From assembly GCF_001696715.1 (NCBI RefSeq), contig NZ_MBFM01000002.1, positions 208,218 through 272,217 of the forward strand: a stretch of DNA of 64,000 bases. Reading direction: 5' to 3'. Below the pieces are notes generated by a model that saw nothing but the letters and a program-made list of their open reading frames with translations, made no database searches and was not told where the DNA came from. The DNA is from Thauera phenolivorans (GTDB taxonomy: Bacteria; Pseudomonadota; Gammaproteobacteria; Burkholderiales; Rhodocyclaceae). Positions 47,044 through 62,424 of the stretch are shown here, piece after piece (within the stretch, counting starts at the first letter, position 1; each line of letters begins with the position of its first letter). A program made the position numbers and the translations under genes.

Positions 47044-47538
47044 ATGATCGTCCTCGACCTGCGCTGCGACCACAATCACCGCTTCGAAGGCTGGTTCGGC
47101 TCCGCCGACGCCTTCGCCGAGCAGTGCGCGCGCGGGCTGGTGTCCTGCCCCGAATGCGGCTCGACCGCGATCGATCGCCTGCCGAGCGCGCCCTACGTGC
47201 AGACTCGCCAGCCGCAGCCGCCTGCGGCGCAGCCGGACAAGCCACGATCGGCGGTGCCGGAACGGGCCTCCGCCGGCGCGCCGCCCTCCGCAGCGCGGCC
47301 CTTCGCAGCGCCGCCCGCCGCCGAGGCGGCAATCGCCTTCGCAGTCGCCGCCCTGCGCCGGATGTCGCGCGACGCCGAGGACGTCGGCGAACGTTTCCCC
47401 GACGAGGCACGCCGCATACACTACGGGGAGATCGAGGCGCGCAGCATCCGTGGCCAGGCCTCGCGTGACGAGCTGGGCGAACTGCTCGAGGAAGGCATCA
47501 CGGTGCTGCCTGTGCCGCCCGACGAAGACCTGCACTGA
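47044..47538 (+). CDS. DUF1178 family protein
   Basis: A 164-residue protein of an uncharacterised proteobacterial family. The N-terminal MIVLDLRCDHNHRFEGWF with CPECGS makes a zinc-ribbon-like pair of cysteine sites (Cys at 8, then CPEC). A central Ala/Pro-rich linker follows, then a helical C-terminal half with GERFPDEARRIHYGE and a [12 protein letters not shown] end, both characteristic of the family. Its last 41 bases overlap the 3' end of the convergent phosphatase-like gene. Confidence 0.88.
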   Translation: MIVLDLRCDHNHRFEGWFGSADAFAEQCARGLVSCPECGSTAIDRLPSAPYVQTRQPQPPAAQPDKPRSAVPERASAGAPPSAARPFAAPPAAEAAIAFAVAALRRMSRDAEDVGERFPDEARRIHYGEIEARSIRGQASRDELGELLEEGITVLPVPPDEDLH

Positions 47539-48706
47539 AGCGCACCAGCGGCACCCACATCTCGTCTGCGCTCAGCCCGCCGTGCACCCCGCGCATCGAC
47601 ACCGGCTTCTCGCCCGCCACCCGGTCCGCGAGCGTCCACCCCGCCTCCATCAGCAGCACATGGGTGCCGACGCGCTCGGCCAGCCGCCGGTGCGGCCGCC
47701 CGGGTCCGAGCAGTCCGCTGTGCCGCAGTGCCGGGCCTTCGACCAGCACCGCCCTGCCGCCGAGTTCCGATGCCACCCAGGCATTGAATTCCGCCGCCGC
47801 CCCTTGGCGGACCGCACAGAAGGCAGCGCGACGCTCGCCGAACAGCGGCGCTTCGAGCATCGCCGCCACGTCCGGCCACGCCGCGAGTTGCAGGCAGCGT
47901 TCATCGGGGACATCGATGAAGCCATGGTCGGCGGTCAATACGAGCTGGGCCCCCGTGCCCTCGAGGCGTGCGGCGAGGCGCGTGAAGACGGCGTCGATGT
48001 GCGCGAAGCACGACAGCGCCTCCTCCGACTGGCAGCCGAACTGGTGGCTCAAGGCGTCCAGGCTCGAGTAGTAGGCATGGATCAGGCCACCCGAATCACG
48101 CAAGGCCCCGGCCTCGGCGACGATGGCCTCCTCGAGGCCGGAGAGCGAACGATAGGGACGGACCCGGGCGCCGTGGGAATGCCGCCGCGAAAAGCCGGAA
48201 CCGGCGATTTCCGCGGGCGAGACCACCACCACCGGCCGGCATGCGCCGGCAAATGCCGAGCGGTAGGGAAACAGCCGCGGCAGCAGCGCCGGGGCCTCGA
48301 GCGGGCCGTTGCCGCGCCGCTGCAGCGGGAGCGGGGCGATCACCCCGCCGAAGCGGCGGTCGTGGATGAACCAGCCGTTGAGCCCGTGCTGCGCCGGCGC
48401 GAGCCCGGTCATCAGCGTGGTCACCGCGCTCGCGGTGGTGCTCGGGAACACCGAACTCAGGCGTCCTGCCCGATGCGCGAGCAAGGCCCCGCCGCCGCCG
48501 TGGCGGGCGAGGAAATTGTCGCCGAGGCCATCGATGACGAGCAGCACGACCAGCGCCCGTTCGCCCGCACCCACCCCGGCCAGCGGCCAGCCGGCGCTGT
48601 CATCGTGAAGCCACTCGCGCATGCCGTGCGCCAGGCGGTAAAGACCGCGCTCGCCGTAGTCCGGCACGGCTGCGGCACTCGGCAGGGGAATGGTGGAGAT
48701 GGTCAT
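47498..48706 (-). CDS. Alkaline-phosphatase-superfamily protein (nucleotide pyrophosphatase/phosphodiesterase type)
   Basis: A 402-residue protein with the metal-binding pattern of type I phosphodiesterases/nucleotide pyrophosphatases. [12 protein letters not shown] carries the first metal Asp, [18 protein letters not shown] the probable Thr nucleophile, [13 protein letters not shown] an Asp/His pair, and [10 protein letters not shown] the last Asp-His. No signal peptide is visible, so it is probably cytoplasmic. Start at 48706; the upstream frame runs into the tRNA-Gly terminator. Substrate unknown. Its 3' end overlaps the DUF1178 gene on the other strand by 41 bp. Confidence 0.83.
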   Translation of the reverse strand: MTISTIPLPSAAAVPDYGERGLYRLAHGMREWLHDDSAGWPLAGVGAGERALVVLLVIDGLGDNFLARHGGGGALLAHRAGRLSSVFPSTTASAVTTLMTGLAPAQHGLNGWFIHDRRFGGVIAPLPLQRRGNGPLEAPALLPRLFPYRSAFAGACRPVVVVSPAEIAGSGFSRRHSHGARVRPYRSLSGLEEAIVAEAGALRDSGGLIHAYYSSLDALSHQFGCQSEEALSCFAHIDAVFTRLAARLEGTGAQLVLTADHGFIDVPDERCLQLAAWPDVAAMLEAPLFGERRAAFCAVRQGAAAEFNAWVASELGGRAVLVEGPALRHSGLLGPGRPHRRLAERVGTHVLLMEAGWTLADRVAGEKPVSMRGVHGGLSADEMWVPLVRFSAGLRRAAQAAP

Positions 48707-48726
48707 CGACAGGGGGGGGAGACGGC

Positions 48727-48760
48727 AAAAACCGGATGCATGCAGAGCATACATCCGGTT
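48727..48760 (-). terminator. Rho-independent terminator of tRNA-Gly
   Basis: Read on the minus strand, a 14-bp stem (48760-48747 with 48743-48730, containing one G-U pair) closes a three-base loop. It is followed by a T-run at 48731-48727. It starts eight bases after the tRNA-Gly 3' end. Confidence 0.85.
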
Positions 48761-48767
48761 CTCGTGC

Positions 48768-48843
48768 TGGAGCGGGAAACGAGGCTCGAACTCGCGACCT
48801 CAACCTTGGCAAGGTTGCGCTCTACCAACTGAGCTATTCCCGC
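48768..48843 (-). tRNA. tRNA-Gly (anticodon GCC)
   Basis: A 76-nt minus-strand cloverleaf. Acceptor stem GCGGGAA/TTCCCGC, discriminator T, encoded CCA (48768-48770). D-loop AGCTCAGTTGGTAGAGC, anticodon stem CAACC/GGTTG with loop TTGCCAA (GCC), T-arm GAGTTCGAGCCTC. Followed by its own terminator. Confidence 0.98.
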
Positions 48844-48934
48844 ATGGACCGTGGCCACACTGCTGGCCGAATTCTTCCGGCATACGAAGCGCGCCGGCGC
48901 GTCGGGCTTCGTGCTCCGCTCGACGGGGGCGAAA

Positions 48935-48940
48935 TATACT
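48935..48940 (+). promoter_or_regulatory. Candidate -10 element of the glycogen operon
   Basis: TATACT, 185 bp upstream of the glgB ATG, is the only AT-rich hexamer of -10 type in this 281-bp gap. No convincing -35 partner. If used, the operon has a leader of roughly 175 nt. Confidence 0.25.
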
Positions 48941-49124
48941 TGCGCCCGCGGCGGCGTGCAAGAGTCGCCGCGCCAAATCCCCCCTGCCTGCCGAGGTGCA
49001 GCTAGCCCGCGATGAAGCCCGCATGCGACAATCGCATTCAAAGGGCGGCGGGAGCGGGTACGCCCCGTTTTCGCCTCCCGGTGGGCTGCCCGGCAGCCGA
49101 ACCCGCAAAGTCCAGGTGCGCCTG

Positions 49125-51350
49125 ATGATCCATCCGAGCCATGACCCTGCAAGGGTCGATCCGAATACCTTGCAGCAGTTGATGGACGCCGTTCACCGCG
49201 ACCCGTTCGCCGTGCTCGGCATGCATGAAATCGACGGCGGGCTGGTGGTGCGCGCCCTGCTCCCCGGCGCCCTGACGGTCGAGGTGCTCGATCGCCGTGC
49301 GCAGCGCACCGGCGCGCTCACGCGGCAGGACGACAGCGCGCTCTTCGTCGGCGTGCTGCCGCGCCGCCGCAAGCCCTTCGCATACCGGCTGAGGGTGCAG
49401 TGGCGCGCGCCCGAGGGCGGACCGGGACCGGTCGCGATCCTCGACGACGCCTACCGCTTTCCCCCACTGCTTGGCGCGCTCGACGCCTGGCTGCTCGGCG
49501 AGGGTACGCACCATCGGCCCTACGAATGGCTGGGTGCGCATCCGCAGGCGATCGACGAGGTCGGCGGCACGCGCTTCGCGGTGTGGGCGCCTGCGGCAAA
49601 GCGGGTATCGGTGGTCGGCGGCTTCAACCACTGGGACGGACGCCGCCACCCGATGCGGCTGCGCCACGGCTGCGGCATCTGGGAGATCTTCGTGCCCGGC
49701 GTCGGCGAGGGCGAACTCTACAAGTTCGAGGTCCTGGGCGCCGACGACCGCCTGCGGCTGAAGGCCGACCCCTTCGCCTTCCGCGCCGAGATGCGGCCGC
49801 AGACCGCCTCGGTGGTCCAGCGGCTGCTGCCCGGCCTGGCGAGCCAGGAAGCGCGCCGGCGCGCCAACGCCCTCGACGCACCGATCAGCATCTACGAGGT
49901 GCACCTCGGCTCGTGGCGCCGGAACGAGCGCGGGGAATGGCTCGACTATCGAGAGCTCGCCGAACAGCTCGTCGCCTACGTCGCCGACATGGGCTTCACC
50001 CATATCGAGCTGCTGCCGGTGCAGGAGCACCCCTTCGACGGCTCCTGGGGCTACCAGCCGACCGGACTCTATGCACCGACCTCCCGCTTCGGCCGCCCGG
50101 AGGACTTCCGCGCGCTGGTCGCGGCCGCCCACGCGGCGGGGATCGGCGTGCTGCTCGACTGGGTGTCCGCGCACTTCCCGACCGACGACCATGGGCTCGC
50201 CGAGTTCGACGGCAGCTGCCTGTACGAGCACGCCGACCCGCGCGAGGGCTTCCATCGCGACTGGAACACGCTGATCTACAACTACGGCCGCGTCGAGGTG
50301 CGCAACTACCTGGTCGCCAACGCGCTGTACTGGATCGAGCGCTACGGCCTCGACGGCCTGCGGGTCGACGCAGTGGCCTCGATGCTCTACCGGGACTACA
50401 GCCGCGCCGACGGCGAATGGGTCCCCAACCGCTACGGCGGGCGTGAGAACCTGGAGGCGATCGCCTTCCTGCGCCGGATGAACCACATCGTCGGCACCGA
50501 GCGTCCCGAGGCGACGACCTTCGCCGAGGAGTCCACCGCCTTCCCCGCGGTGACGCGGCCGCCGAGCGCCGACTTCGAGCACGGCGGCCTCGGTTTCCAC
50601 TTCAAGTGGAACATGGGCTGGATGAACGACACCCTGGCCTACATGGCGCGCGAGCCGGTCCATCGGCGCTACCACCACGACCAGATCCGCTTTTCGATGA
50701 TGTACGCCTTCACCGAGAACTTCGTGCTGCCGCTTTCGCACGACGAGGTGGTGCACGGCAAGGGCTCGCTGCTGAACAAGATGCCGGGCGACGACTGGCA
50801 GAAGTTCGCCAACCTGCGCGCGCTGTACGGCTACATGTGGGCGCATCCGGGCAAGAAGCTGCTGTTCATGGGCTGCGAGTTCGCCCAGTGGGACGAATGG
50901 AACGCCGATCGCTCGCTCGACTGGCACCTGCTCGAGCACGGCCCCCATGCCGGCATGCAACGCCTGGTGCGCGACCTCAACCGGGTCATGCGCGCGTGGC
51001 CGGCGCTGCATCGGCTCGACGTTGCGCCCGAGGGCTTCGCCTGGATCGAGCACGCCGACGCCGAGCACTCGGTGCTCGCCTTCGAACGCCACGCCGGCGC
51101 CGACGAGGCGCCGGTGGTGGTGGTCTGCAACTTCACGCCGGTCGTGCGCCACGACTGGCGCATCGGGGTGCCCTTTGCAGGCACTTGGCGCGAGCTGATC
51201 AACACCGACGCGGCCCTCTACGGCGGTTCGGGCGTGGTCAATCCGCCGCGCGCGAGCGAAGCCGTCGCCTGGCAGGGGCGCGCCCAGTCGGTGACGCTGA
51301 GCCTGCCGCCGCTGGCGGTGGTGATGATGGTGTGCGATGGGCGGTCGTGA
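49125..51350 (+). CDS. glgB: 1,4-alpha-glucan branching enzyme
   Basis: Forms alpha-1,6 branches in glycogen. The 741-residue GH13 protein has an N-terminal CBM48 tandem ([31 protein letters not shown]), the TIM barrel with [18 protein letters not shown], nucleophile Asp415 in [11 protein letters not shown], acid/base Glu468 in FAEESTAFP and [13 protein letters not shown], and a C-terminal beta domain. Length is near the E. coli enzyme (728). Start: the ATG at 49125; the open frame upstream crosses the tRNA region and is not coding. First gene of glgB-glgX-pgm-glgC-glgA-glgP. Confidence 0.97.
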   Translation: MIHPSHDPARVDPNTLQQLMDAVHRDPFAVLGMHEIDGGLVVRALLPGALTVEVLDRRAQRTGALTRQDDSALFVGVLPRRRKPFAYRLRVQWRAPEGGPGPVAILDDAYRFPPLLGALDAWLLGEGTHHRPYEWLGAHPQAIDEVGGTRFAVWAPAAKRVSVVGGFNHWDGRRHPMRLRHGCGIWEIFVPGVGEGELYKFEVLGADDRLRLKADPFAFRAEMRPQTASVVQRLLPGLASQEARRRANALDAPISIYEVHLGSWRRNERGEWLDYRELAEQLVAYVADMGFTHIELLPVQEHPFDGSWGYQPTGLYAPTSRFGRPEDFRALVAAAHAAGIGVLLDWVSAHFPTDDHGLAEFDGSCLYEHADPREGFHRDWNTLIYNYGRVEVRNYLVANALYWIERYGLDGLRVDAVASMLYRDYSRADGEWVPNRYGGRENLEAIAFLRRMNHIVGTERPEATTFAEESTAFPAVTRPPSADFEHGGLGFHFKWNMGWMNDTLAYMAREPVHRRYHHDQIRFSMMYAFTENFVLPLSHDEVVHGKGSLLNKMPGDDWQKFANLRALYGYMWAHPGKKLLFMGCEFAQWDEWNADRSLDWHLLEHGPHAGMQRLVRDLNRVMRAWPALHRLDVAPEGFAWIEHADAEHSVLAFERHAGADEAPVVVVCNFTPVVRHDWRIGVPFAGTWRELINTDAALYGGSGVVNPPRASEAVAWQGRAQSVTLSLPPLAVVMMVCDGRS

Positions 51351-51363
51351 GCACCCCGTCGGC

Positions 51364-55163
<3,800 letters not shown>

Positions 55164-55214
55164 GGCGGCTACGGAACCGAATCCGAACACGAACCCCACT
55201 GGGAGCGACTCGAC

Positions 55215-56483
55215 ATGGAAATGACCCAGATTGCCAAGAGCCGCGCGCTATCGCGCAACACGCTCGCCCTCGTGCTGGCCGGCGGCCGCGGCTCCCGCCT
55301 GCACGAGCTCACCGACGTGCGTGCCAAGCCGGCGGTGCATTTTGGCGGCAAGTTCCGCATCATCGACTTCGCGCTGTCGAACTGCCTCAACTCGGGGATG
55401 CGCCGCATCGGCGTCATCACCCAGTACAAGTCGCATTCGCTGCTGCGTCATCTGCAGCGCGGCTGGAGTTTCCTGCGCAACGAGATGAACGAGTTCGTCG
55501 ATCTGCTGCCCGCGCAGCAGCAGGTGGACGAGGACCAGTGGTACCGCGGCACGGCGGACGCGGTATTCCAGAACCTGTCGATCATCCGTGGCGGCGGACA
55601 CACCGACTACGTACTCGTGCTCGCGGGCGACCATGTGTACAAGATGGACTACTCGATCATGCTCGCCGACCATGTCGACAGCGGGCGGGCGGTCAGCGTC
55701 GGCTGCATCGAGGTCGATCGCGGGGAAGCGAGCGCCTTCGGCGTGATGGCGATCGACACCGAACGCCGGGTCACCGCCTTCGTCGAGAAGCCCGCCGATC
55801 CGCCGCCGATGCCGGATCGGCCCGACAGATCGCTGGCGAGCATGGGCATCTACATCTTCGATGCCGATTATCTCTACCGCCTGCTCGAGGAAGACGCTTC
55901 CAACCCGCAATCGAGCCATGATTTCGGCAAGGACCTGATCCCGCGCGCGGTCGCCGAAGGCCAGGCGCAGGCCCACCCGTTCTCGATGTCGGCGATCGCC
56001 AGCCCGCCCTTCTCCTGCGCCTACTGGCGCGACGTCGGCACGGTGGACGCGTACTGGGCGGCCAACCTCGATCTCGCGCGCACCACGCCCGAGCTCAACA
56101 TGTACGACCGCGACTGGCCGATCTGGACCTACCAGGAGCAGCTGCCGCCGGCCAAGTTCGTGCATAACGACGAAGGGCGTCGCGGCACCGCGCTGAACTC
56201 GCTGGTGTCGGGCGGCTGCATCGTCTCGGGCTCCACGGTGCGCAACTCCGTATTGTTCTCCAACGTGCTGGTGCGCTCCTTCTCCGAGATCTCCGAGGCG
56301 GTGGTGCTGCCCGACGTGCAGATCAACCGCAACTGCCGGCTCAGCCGGGTCGTGATCGATCGCGGTTGCCGGATTCCCGAGGGCCTGGTGATCGGCGAGG
56401 ACCCCGAACTCGACGCGAAGCGATTCCGCCGCACCGAAAACGGCGTCACGCTGGTTACCGAGCGCATGCTGCGCGCGCTCTGA
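55215..56483 (+). CDS. glgC: Glucose-1-phosphate adenylyltransferase
   Basis: Rate-setting step of glycogen synthesis: ATP plus glucose 1-phosphate to ADP-glucose. The 422-residue protein has [20 protein letters not shown] (nucleotide loop and activator-site Lys), [16 protein letters not shown], the [10 protein letters not shown] loop and the C-terminal left-handed beta-helix ([18 protein letters not shown]). GGGAG precedes the ATG at 55215. The activator (fructose 1,6-bisphosphate or other) cannot be read safely. Ten bp upstream of glgA. Confidence 0.97.
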   Translation: MEMTQIAKSRALSRNTLALVLAGGRGSRLHELTDVRAKPAVHFGGKFRIIDFALSNCLNSGMRRIGVITQYKSHSLLRHLQRGWSFLRNEMNEFVDLLPAQQQVDEDQWYRGTADAVFQNLSIIRGGGHTDYVLVLAGDHVYKMDYSIMLADHVDSGRAVSVGCIEVDRGEASAFGVMAIDTERRVTAFVEKPADPPPMPDRPDRSLASMGIYIFDADYLYRLLEEDASNPQSSHDFGKDLIPRAVAEGQAQAHPFSMSAIASPPFSCAYWRDVGTVDAYWAANLDLARTTPELNMYDRDWPIWTYQEQLPPAKFVHNDEGRRGTALNSLVSGGCIVSGSTVRNSVLFSNVLVRSFSEISEAVVLPDVQINRNCRLSRVVIDRGCRIPEGLVIGEDPELDAKRFRRTENGVTLVTERMLRAL

Positions 56484-56493
56484 GGAAGATCCG

Positions 56494-57954
56494 ATGCGAA
56501 TCCTGCAGGCCTGTGCCGAACTGTTTCCGCTGCTCAAGACCGGCGGTCTCGCCGACGTTGCCGGCGCGCTGCCGCCGGCGTTGCGCGCCGCCGGCGCCGA
56601 CGTCCGCGTGCTGCTGCCCGGCTTCCGGCCGATGCTCGAAGGCGTGACCGAGCTCACGCCGGTCGCCGAGCTCGATCCGCCCGCCGGACTGTGTCCCCCG
56701 GAGAGCGGCGCTCGCCTGCTGCGCGGCCGCCTTCCCGCCTGCGGCACGCCCGCCTACCTGATCGATGCCCCCCGCTTCTACCTGCGCGAGGGCGGGCCCT
56801 ATGCCGACGACGCGCATCGGCCCTACGCCGACAACCACCTGCGTTTTGCGCTGCTTGGCTGGGCCGCCGCCGCGCTCGCCCACGGGCTGGACCCCGACTG
56901 GCAGCCCGAGCTGGTGCATGCGCACGACTGGCATGCCGCGCTCGCGCCCGCCTACCTGAACGCAGCCGCGCGCGATGGCAAACCACCGCCGAGCGTGTTC
57001 ACCGTGCACAACCTCGCCTATCAGGGCGTGTTTCCCGGCAGTGCCTTCGCCGCACTCGGTCTTCCCGACGCCCAGTTCGACATGCACGGCGTGGAGTTTC
57101 ACGGCCAGCTCAGCTTCATGAAGGGCGGCCTCTACTTCGCCGACCACATCACCACGGTGAGCCCGAGCTACGCGCGCGAGATCCAGGCGCCGGAACAGGG
57201 CTGCGGCCTCGACGGCCTGCTCCGCGATCGCGCCCACGCGCTCTCCGGCATCCTCAATGGCGTCGACGAGACGGTCTGGGATCCGGCGACCGACGCGCTG
57301 ATCGCCGCCCGTTACGAGGCCGGCCATCTCGCCGGCAAGCGCCGCTGCAAGACGGCGCTGCTGCGCGAACTCGGGCTGGCGAGGACCGCTCGTGCCCCGC
57401 TGTTCTGCGTCGTCAGCCGGCTGACCGAGCAGAAGGGCTTGCATCTGGTGCTCCAGGCCCTACCCGCGCTGCGCGCGCGCGGCGCCCAGTTCGCCCTGCT
57501 CGGCAGCGGCGATCCGGCGCTCGAGGCCGGCTTCGCCGACGCCGCCGCGGCCGACCCCGACGGCATCGCGGTGCGCCTCGGCTACGACGAGTCCTTCGCC
57601 CACCGCCTCATCGCCGGCAGCGACGTGATCCTGGTGCCGTCGCGCTTCGAACCCTGCGGCCTCACCCAGCTCTACGGCCTGAAATACGGCACCCTGCCGC
57701 TGGTGCGTCGTGTCGGCGGACTCGCCGACACGGTCGCCGACACCCGCCTCGAGACCATCGACACCGACGCGACCGGCTTCGTCTTCGACCGCTTCAGCGC
57801 CGATGGCCTGATTTCCGCGGCCGACCGTGCACTCGCCCTCCACGCGCGCAAGGCCGACTGGAAACGGGTACAGCAACGCGCGATGCAGCGCCCCAGCGGC
57901 TGGGGCCGCGCCGCCGACGAATACCTCGCGCTCTACCGCCAGCTGCTGTCCTGA
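56494..57954 (+). CDS. glgA: Glycogen synthase (ADP-glucose)
   Basis: GT5 glycosyltransferase extending alpha-1,4-glucan from ADP-glucose. The 486-residue GT-B protein shows KTGGLADV (15-22), [35 protein letters not shown] and the C-terminal donor site [17 protein letters not shown]. Length is that of bacterial GlgA (about 477-490). Tightly behind glgC, 70 bp ahead of glgP. Confidence 0.97.
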   Translation: MRILQACAELFPLLKTGGLADVAGALPPALRAAGADVRVLLPGFRPMLEGVTELTPVAELDPPAGLCPPESGARLLRGRLPACGTPAYLIDAPRFYLREGGPYADDAHRPYADNHLRFALLGWAAAALAHGLDPDWQPELVHAHDWHAALAPAYLNAAARDGKPPPSVFTVHNLAYQGVFPGSAFAALGLPDAQFDMHGVEFHGQLSFMKGGLYFADHITTVSPSYAREIQAPEQGCGLDGLLRDRAHALSGILNGVDETVWDPATDALIAARYEAGHLAGKRRCKTALLRELGLARTARAPLFCVVSRLTEQKGLHLVLQALPALRARGAQFALLGSGDPALEAGFADAAAADPDGIAVRLGYDESFAHRLIAGSDVILVPSRFEPCGLTQLYGLKYGTLPLVRRVGGLADTVADTRLETIDTDATGFVFDRFSADGLISAADRALALHARKADWKRVQQRAMQRPSGWGRAADEYLALYRQLLS

Positions 57955-58024
57955 ACCCCCGGCGCCGCATACCTTCCGGCCCCTTCCCGATCCTTTTTCC
58001 CGCTCCGGCGGCAGACCCCTCCCC

Positions 58025-60493
58025 ATGCCCAACCGCCCGCTGTTCGAACACCAGTACGACCACCCGCTGCGCGACGTCGAGGCGCTCAAGCGCGCGATCG
58101 CCACCAAGCTGATCTACACCCAGGCCAAGGATCCGGTCACGGCGCGCCCCGAAGACTGGCTGCGCGCCACCTGCCTCGCGCTGCGCGACCATCTCGTCGA
58201 GCGCTGGGTCAAGACCCGCCGCGCGCAGGAGGACCAGGACGCCAAGCGCATCTACTACATGTCGATGGAATTCCTCATCGGTCGCACCTTCACCAACGCC
58301 CTGCTCGCGCTCGACCTGATGGACCCGGTGCGCCAGGCGCTGGCCGAGCTCGGGGTGCAGCTCGACGAGCTGTTCGAACTCGAGCCCGACGCTGCGCTCG
58401 GCAACGGCGGCCTCGGGCGCCTTGCGGCCTGCTTCCTCGACTCGATGGCGACGCTCGCCCTGCCCGGCTTCGGCTACGGCATCCGCTACGACTACGGCAT
58501 CTTCCGCCAGCGCATCGTGGACGGCGAGCAGGTCGAGACCCCTGACTACTGGCTCACCCACGGCAATCCCTGGGAGTTCCACCGCCCCGAGGTCTGCTAC
58601 CGCGTGCGCTACGGCGGCCACATCGAGGAGCACGGCGGCGAGATTCGCTGGCTCGGCACCGAGGACGTGCTCGCCACCGCCTACGACACGATCATCCCAG
58701 GCTACGCCACCGAGGCCACCAACACGCTGCGCCTGTGGTCGGCGAAGGCGACCGAGGAGATCGACCTCGGCGCCTTCAACCGGGGCAATTACTTCGGCGC
58801 GGTCGAAAGCAAGAATCACTCGGAGAACGTCAGCCGGGTGCTGTACCCGGACGACTCCACCCCGTCCGGGCGCGAGCTGCGGCTGCGGCAGGAATACTTT
58901 TTCGTTTCGGCCAGCCTGCAGGACCTGGTGAAGCGCTTCCTGCGCAGCCACGACGACTTCGACCGCCTGCCCGACAAGGTCTGCATCCACCTCAACGACA
59001 CCCACCCGGTGCTCGCGATCCCGGAGCTGATGCGGATCCTGGTCGACGAGCACGGGTTGAACTGGGACCACGCCTGGCGCCTGTGCCAGCGCGTGTTCTC
59101 CTACACCAACCACACCCTGATGTACGAGGCGCTCGAGACCTGGCCGGTGGAGATGCTCGGCCGCCTGCTGCCGCGCCATCTGCGCCTGATCTTCGACATC
59201 AATGCCAACTTCCTCAACGCCCTGACCGCGCGCGAGGGGCACCAGCCCGAGCTGATGCGCAGGATGTCGCTGGTCGACGAGCACGGCGAGCGGCGGGTGC
59301 GCATGGCCCACCTCGCGGTGGTCGCCAGCCACTCGATCAACGGCGTGTCGGTGCTGCACTCGCGGCTGATGCGCGAATCGATCTTCGCCGACTTCGCCCG
59401 CCTGTGGCCGGAGCGCTTCAACAACAAGACCAACGGGGTGACGCCGCGGCGTTGGCTGGCGCAGGCAAATCCCGATCTCTCCGCCCTGCTCGACCGCCGG
59501 CTCGGCACCGGCTGGCGCACCGATCTCGACGCGCTCGAGGCGCTGCGCGAGTATGTGGACGACTCCGAGTTCCGCCAAGCCTTCCGCGAAGCGAAGCGAC
59601 GCAACAAGGAACGCCTCGCGGGCTGGGTGGAGCGCCGTCTGGGGCTGCGCATCGACCCGGCGGCGCTCTTCGATGTGCACGTGAAGCGCATCCACGAATA
59701 CAAGCGCCAGCTGCTCAACGTGCTGCACCTGGTCACCCGCTACCAGGCGATCCTCGCCGAACCGGACGCCGACTGGGTACCGCGGGTGGCGATCTTCTCG
59801 GGCAAGGCGGCCTCCGCCTACCACTTCGCCAAGCTCGTGATTAAGCTGATCAACGACGTCGCCGCCACGGTCAACGCCGATCCGCGGGTGGGAGATCGCC
59901 TGAAGGTGGTGTTCATCCCCAACTACAGCGTCAGCCTGGCGGAAATCATCCTGCCTGCGGCAGACCTGTCGGAGCAGATCTCCACCGCCGGCACCGAGGC
60001 ATCGGGCACCAGCAACATGAAGCTCGCACTCAACGGCGCGTTGACGATCGGCACCCTGGACGGAGCCAACATCGAGATCCGCGAACGCGTCGGCGAGGAC
60101 AACATCATCATCTTCGGCAAGACCGCGGCGGAGGTCGCCGAGATCCGTGCCGCCGGCTACCGCCCGCGCCGCATCTACGCTGCCGACCCGGCGCTGAAGA
60201 ACGCACTCGACGCGATCCGCGACGGTGCGTTCAGCCCGGACGCGCCCGGCCGCTTCCAGCAGATCTACGACACCCTGGTGAGCTGGGGCGACCACTACCT
60301 GCTGCTCGCCGACTATGCGAGCTACGTGGAGGCCCAGCGCCGCGCCGATGCGCTCTATCGCGACGAGGAGGACTGGACGCGCCGCACGATCCTCAACGTC
60401 GCCGGCATGGGAGCCTTCTCATCGGATCGCACCATCCGCGAGTACGCGGAAACGATCTGGCACGCCACCCCCGCGCCGCCCGCCGCGCCGTGA
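58025..60493 (+). CDS. glgP: Glycogen/alpha-glucan phosphorylase
   Basis: Phosphorolyses alpha-1,4-glucan ends to glucose 1-phosphate. The 822-residue GT35 protein has [79 protein letters not shown] and the pyridoxal-phosphate lysine Lys666 in [14 protein letters not shown]. Length matches E. coli GlgP (815). The start ATG at 58025 is fixed by the family N-terminus; the upstream frame overlaps glgA. Last gene of the operon, convergent with sstT 16 bp away. Confidence 0.97.
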   Translation: MPNRPLFEHQYDHPLRDVEALKRAIATKLIYTQAKDPVTARPEDWLRATCLALRDHLVERWVKTRRAQEDQDAKRIYYMSMEFLIGRTFTNALLALDLMDPVRQALAELGVQLDELFELEPDAALGNGGLGRLAACFLDSMATLALPGFGYGIRYDYGIFRQRIVDGEQVETPDYWLTHGNPWEFHRPEVCYRVRYGGHIEEHGGEIRWLGTEDVLATAYDTIIPGYATEATNTLRLWSAKATEEIDLGAFNRGNYFGAVESKNHSENVSRVLYPDDSTPSGRELRLRQEYFFVSASLQDLVKRFLRSHDDFDRLPDKVCIHLNDTHPVLAIPELMRILVDEHGLNWDHAWRLCQRVFSYTNHTLMYEALETWPVEMLGRLLPRHLRLIFDINANFLNALTAREGHQPELMRRMSLVDEHGERRVRMAHLAVVASHSINGVSVLHSRLMRESIFADFARLWPERFNNKTNGVTPRRWLAQANPDLSALLDRRLGTGWRTDLDALEALREYVDDSEFRQAFREAKRRNKERLAGWVERRLGLRIDPAALFDVHVKRIHEYKRQLLNVLHLVTRYQAILAEPDADWVPRVAIFSGKAASAYHFAKLVIKLINDVAATVNADPRVGDRLKVVFIPNYSVSLAEIILPAADLSEQISTAGTEASGTSNMKLALNGALTIGTLDGANIEIRERVGEDNIIIFGKTAAEVAEIRAAGYRPRRIYAADPALKNALDAIRDGAFSPDAPGRFQQIYDTLVSWGDHYLLLADYASYVEAQRRADALYRDEEDWTRRTILNVAGMGAFSSDRTIREYAETIWHATPAPPAAP

Positions 60494-60509
60494 GCAGGCT
60501 GGCGAGCGC

Positions 60510-61730
60510 CTAGCCGCGGCGCTCGGCGGCGATGCAGGCGGCGGCGGTGAACAGGACGTCGGTCGAGGAGTTGAGCGCGGTCTCCACCGAGTCCTGGACG
60601 ATGCTGATGACGAAGCCGATCGCCACCACCTGCATCGCGACCTCGGCCGGGATGCCGAACAGGCTGGTGGCAAGCGGGATCAGCAGCAACGAGCCGCCGG
60701 CCACGCCGGAGGCACCTGCCGCGCTCAGCGCCGACACCACGCACAGCAGGAAGGCGGTCGGCAGATCCACCTGGATGCCCAGAGTGTGCGCGGCCGCCAG
60801 CGTCATCACGCCGATCGTGATCGCCGCGCCGCCCATGTTGATCGTCGCGCCCAGCGGGATTGCCACCGAGTAGGTGTCCTCGTGCAGGCGCAGGCGTTCG
60901 CAGAGTTGCAGATTCACCGGGATGTTGGCCGCCGAGCTGCGGGTGAAGAAGGCGGTGAGCCCGCTTTCGCGCAGGCAGGTGAACACCAGCGGATAGGGGT
61001 TGCGCCGGGTCATGAAGAAGACGATCGCCGGATTGACCACGAGCGCCATGAAGAGCATCGCCCCGACCAGCACCGCCAGCAGGCGTGCGTAGCCGAGGAG
61101 GACATCGAGGCCCGCTTCCGCCACCGTGGAGGCCACCAGGCCGAACACGCCGATCGGCGCCAGCCGGATCACCAGGCGCACGATCGCGGTGACGCCGTGT
61201 GCGAGGTCGGCGATCAGCAGCCGGGTGCTCTCGGCGCCGCTACGCAGCGCCACCCCGAGCCCGGCCGCCCAGGCGAGGATGCCGATGAAGTTGCCGTCGA
61301 GGATCGCCCGCACAGGATTCGCGAACACGCTCACCAACAGCGACTTCAGCACCTCCCAGATCCCGCCCGGCGCGCTCGCCTCCACCGCCGGCTGCACCAG
61401 CGCCAGCTTGGTCGGGAAAAGGAAGCTCGCCGCCACCGCGACGAGCGCGGCAAGGAAGGTGCCGACCAGATAGAGCAGCAGAATCGACTTGATCTGCGTC
61501 GGTTGCCCTTGCTTGTGGTTGGCGATCGCCGACATCACCAGGATGAACACCAATACCGGCGCCACCGCCTTCAGGCCGGAGATGAAGAGCGTGCCGACGA
61601 AGCCGGTGGCGCGCGCCGCCTCGGGCGCGACCAGCGCGAGGATGATGCCGAGCACCATGCCGACGAGGATCTGCGTCACCAGGTGGGTGCGGGTGACGAG
61701 CTGGACGAGAAGACTGGGTTGAGTGGACAT
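60510..61730 (-). CDS. sstT: Serine/threonine:Na+ symporter SstT
   Basis: Inner-membrane transporter of the dicarboxylate/amino acid:cation symporter family. The 406-residue protein has about eight to nine hydrophobic segments and the two substrate-site signatures in SstT form: [11 protein letters not shown] (hairpin 1) and [16 protein letters not shown] (TM7 region). The C-terminal [19 protein letters not shown] hairpin follows. Start at 61730 gives [13 protein letters not shown] near-perfect GC palindrome (61745-61763) sits in the leader 15 bases before the ATG, and no clear Shine-Dalgarno is present. Confidence 0.92.
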   Translation of the reverse strand: MSTQPSLLVQLVTRTHLVTQILVGMVLGIILALVAPEAARATGFVGTLFISGLKAVAPVLVFILVMSAIANHKQGQPTQIKSILLLYLVGTFLAALVAVAASFLFPTKLALVQPAVEASAPGGIWEVLKSLLVSVFANPVRAILDGNFIGILAWAAGLGVALRSGAESTRLLIADLAHGVTAIVRLVIRLAPIGVFGLVASTVAEAGLDVLLGYARLLAVLVGAMLFMALVVNPAIVFFMTRRNPYPLVFTCLRESGLTAFFTRSSAANIPVNLQLCERLRLHEDTYSVAIPLGATINMGGAAITIGVMTLAAAHTLGIQVDLPTAFLLCVVSALSAAGASGVAGGSLLLIPLATSLFGIPAEVAMQVVAIGFVISIVQDSVETALNSSTDVLFTAAACIAAERRG

Positions 61731-62424
61731 GGTCGACAGCCGGGGCCGGCGCCAGGCGCCGGCGGTGCGTGGATACGGACCGGCCTGCCCGATGGGGCGG
61801 CGGGCCGGCAGGAGTGGCGAAAGATTCTAGCCCAATCCCCCTCACCGCCGAATCGGTTTCCTCATGCAACCACCCATTCTGCCTTGGGCCGCGAGGCCCA
61901 ATCGGCAGGCTGCGGATCTCGGGACAGCGCACGGACCACGGCGCCGGTTGGCCTGCACCCCCCAATCTGGCCTACAATCGCGCCCGTCCACTAAATGACG
62001 GCCCCCGCCGCGCACATGAACCCGCCCCATCGCCGCATCCTCCGCCACGTGCCCCAAGGCGCGGTGGTCGGTGTGCGCGAAACCCGAGGCGATTTCACGC
62101 TGCCCCCGGGCGCGCCATCCCACATCGCCTTCAAGGTGACAGGGTCTCCCGCCGTGCTTTCCATGGCCGTGCGGGGACCGCACCGGGACTGAACCCCCGG
62201 ACTCCCCGCACGGCACCTTGCCCAGGGCGCGCCGACGCGCGTCCTGCTCAACGTGCAGCCAGGGCGGGAACGAGTCTCTCTCCCGGGCCCGCCGCGCCAG
62301 GCGACGGCAGAAGCCCTTCTCGCAGGCCTCGCGCCCCACCCGGCACCGGACCGTTCTCTTCCCGCCCCGGCTGCGACCCGGCACCACGACGATTTCGTGG
62401 CGCCGCCAGGCAAATGGAGATGTC
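61731..62424. other. 694-bp gap between sstT and the beta-solenoid gene
   Basis: No gene is supported here. It contains a GC palindrome with 9-base arms and a one-base centre (61745-61763) in the sstT leader. A hairpin follows at 61879-61908: the core TTGGGCC-GCGA-GGCCCAA at 61884-61901 is extended by CTGCC/GGCAG past a two-base bulge. A TACAAT -10-like element (61973-61978) preceded by TTGGCC (61948) points right. From about 61985 to 62424 there would then be an untranslated leader of roughly 440 nt. The 65-codon frame 61995-62192 lacks a ribosome site and family look. I recognise no known riboswitch in it. Confidence 0.5.
61973..61978 (+). promoter_or_regulatory. Candidate promoter for the beta-solenoid gene
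   Basis: TACAAT with a TTGGCC hexamer 19 bp upstream (61948-61953). The nearest plausible coding start downstream is 62425, implying a long leader. Confidence 0.3.

Noticed and set aside
61995..62192. 65-codon frame just after the TACAAT element
   Set aside because: No Shine-Dalgarno, proline/arginine-rich content and no recognisable domain; treated as untranslated leader.
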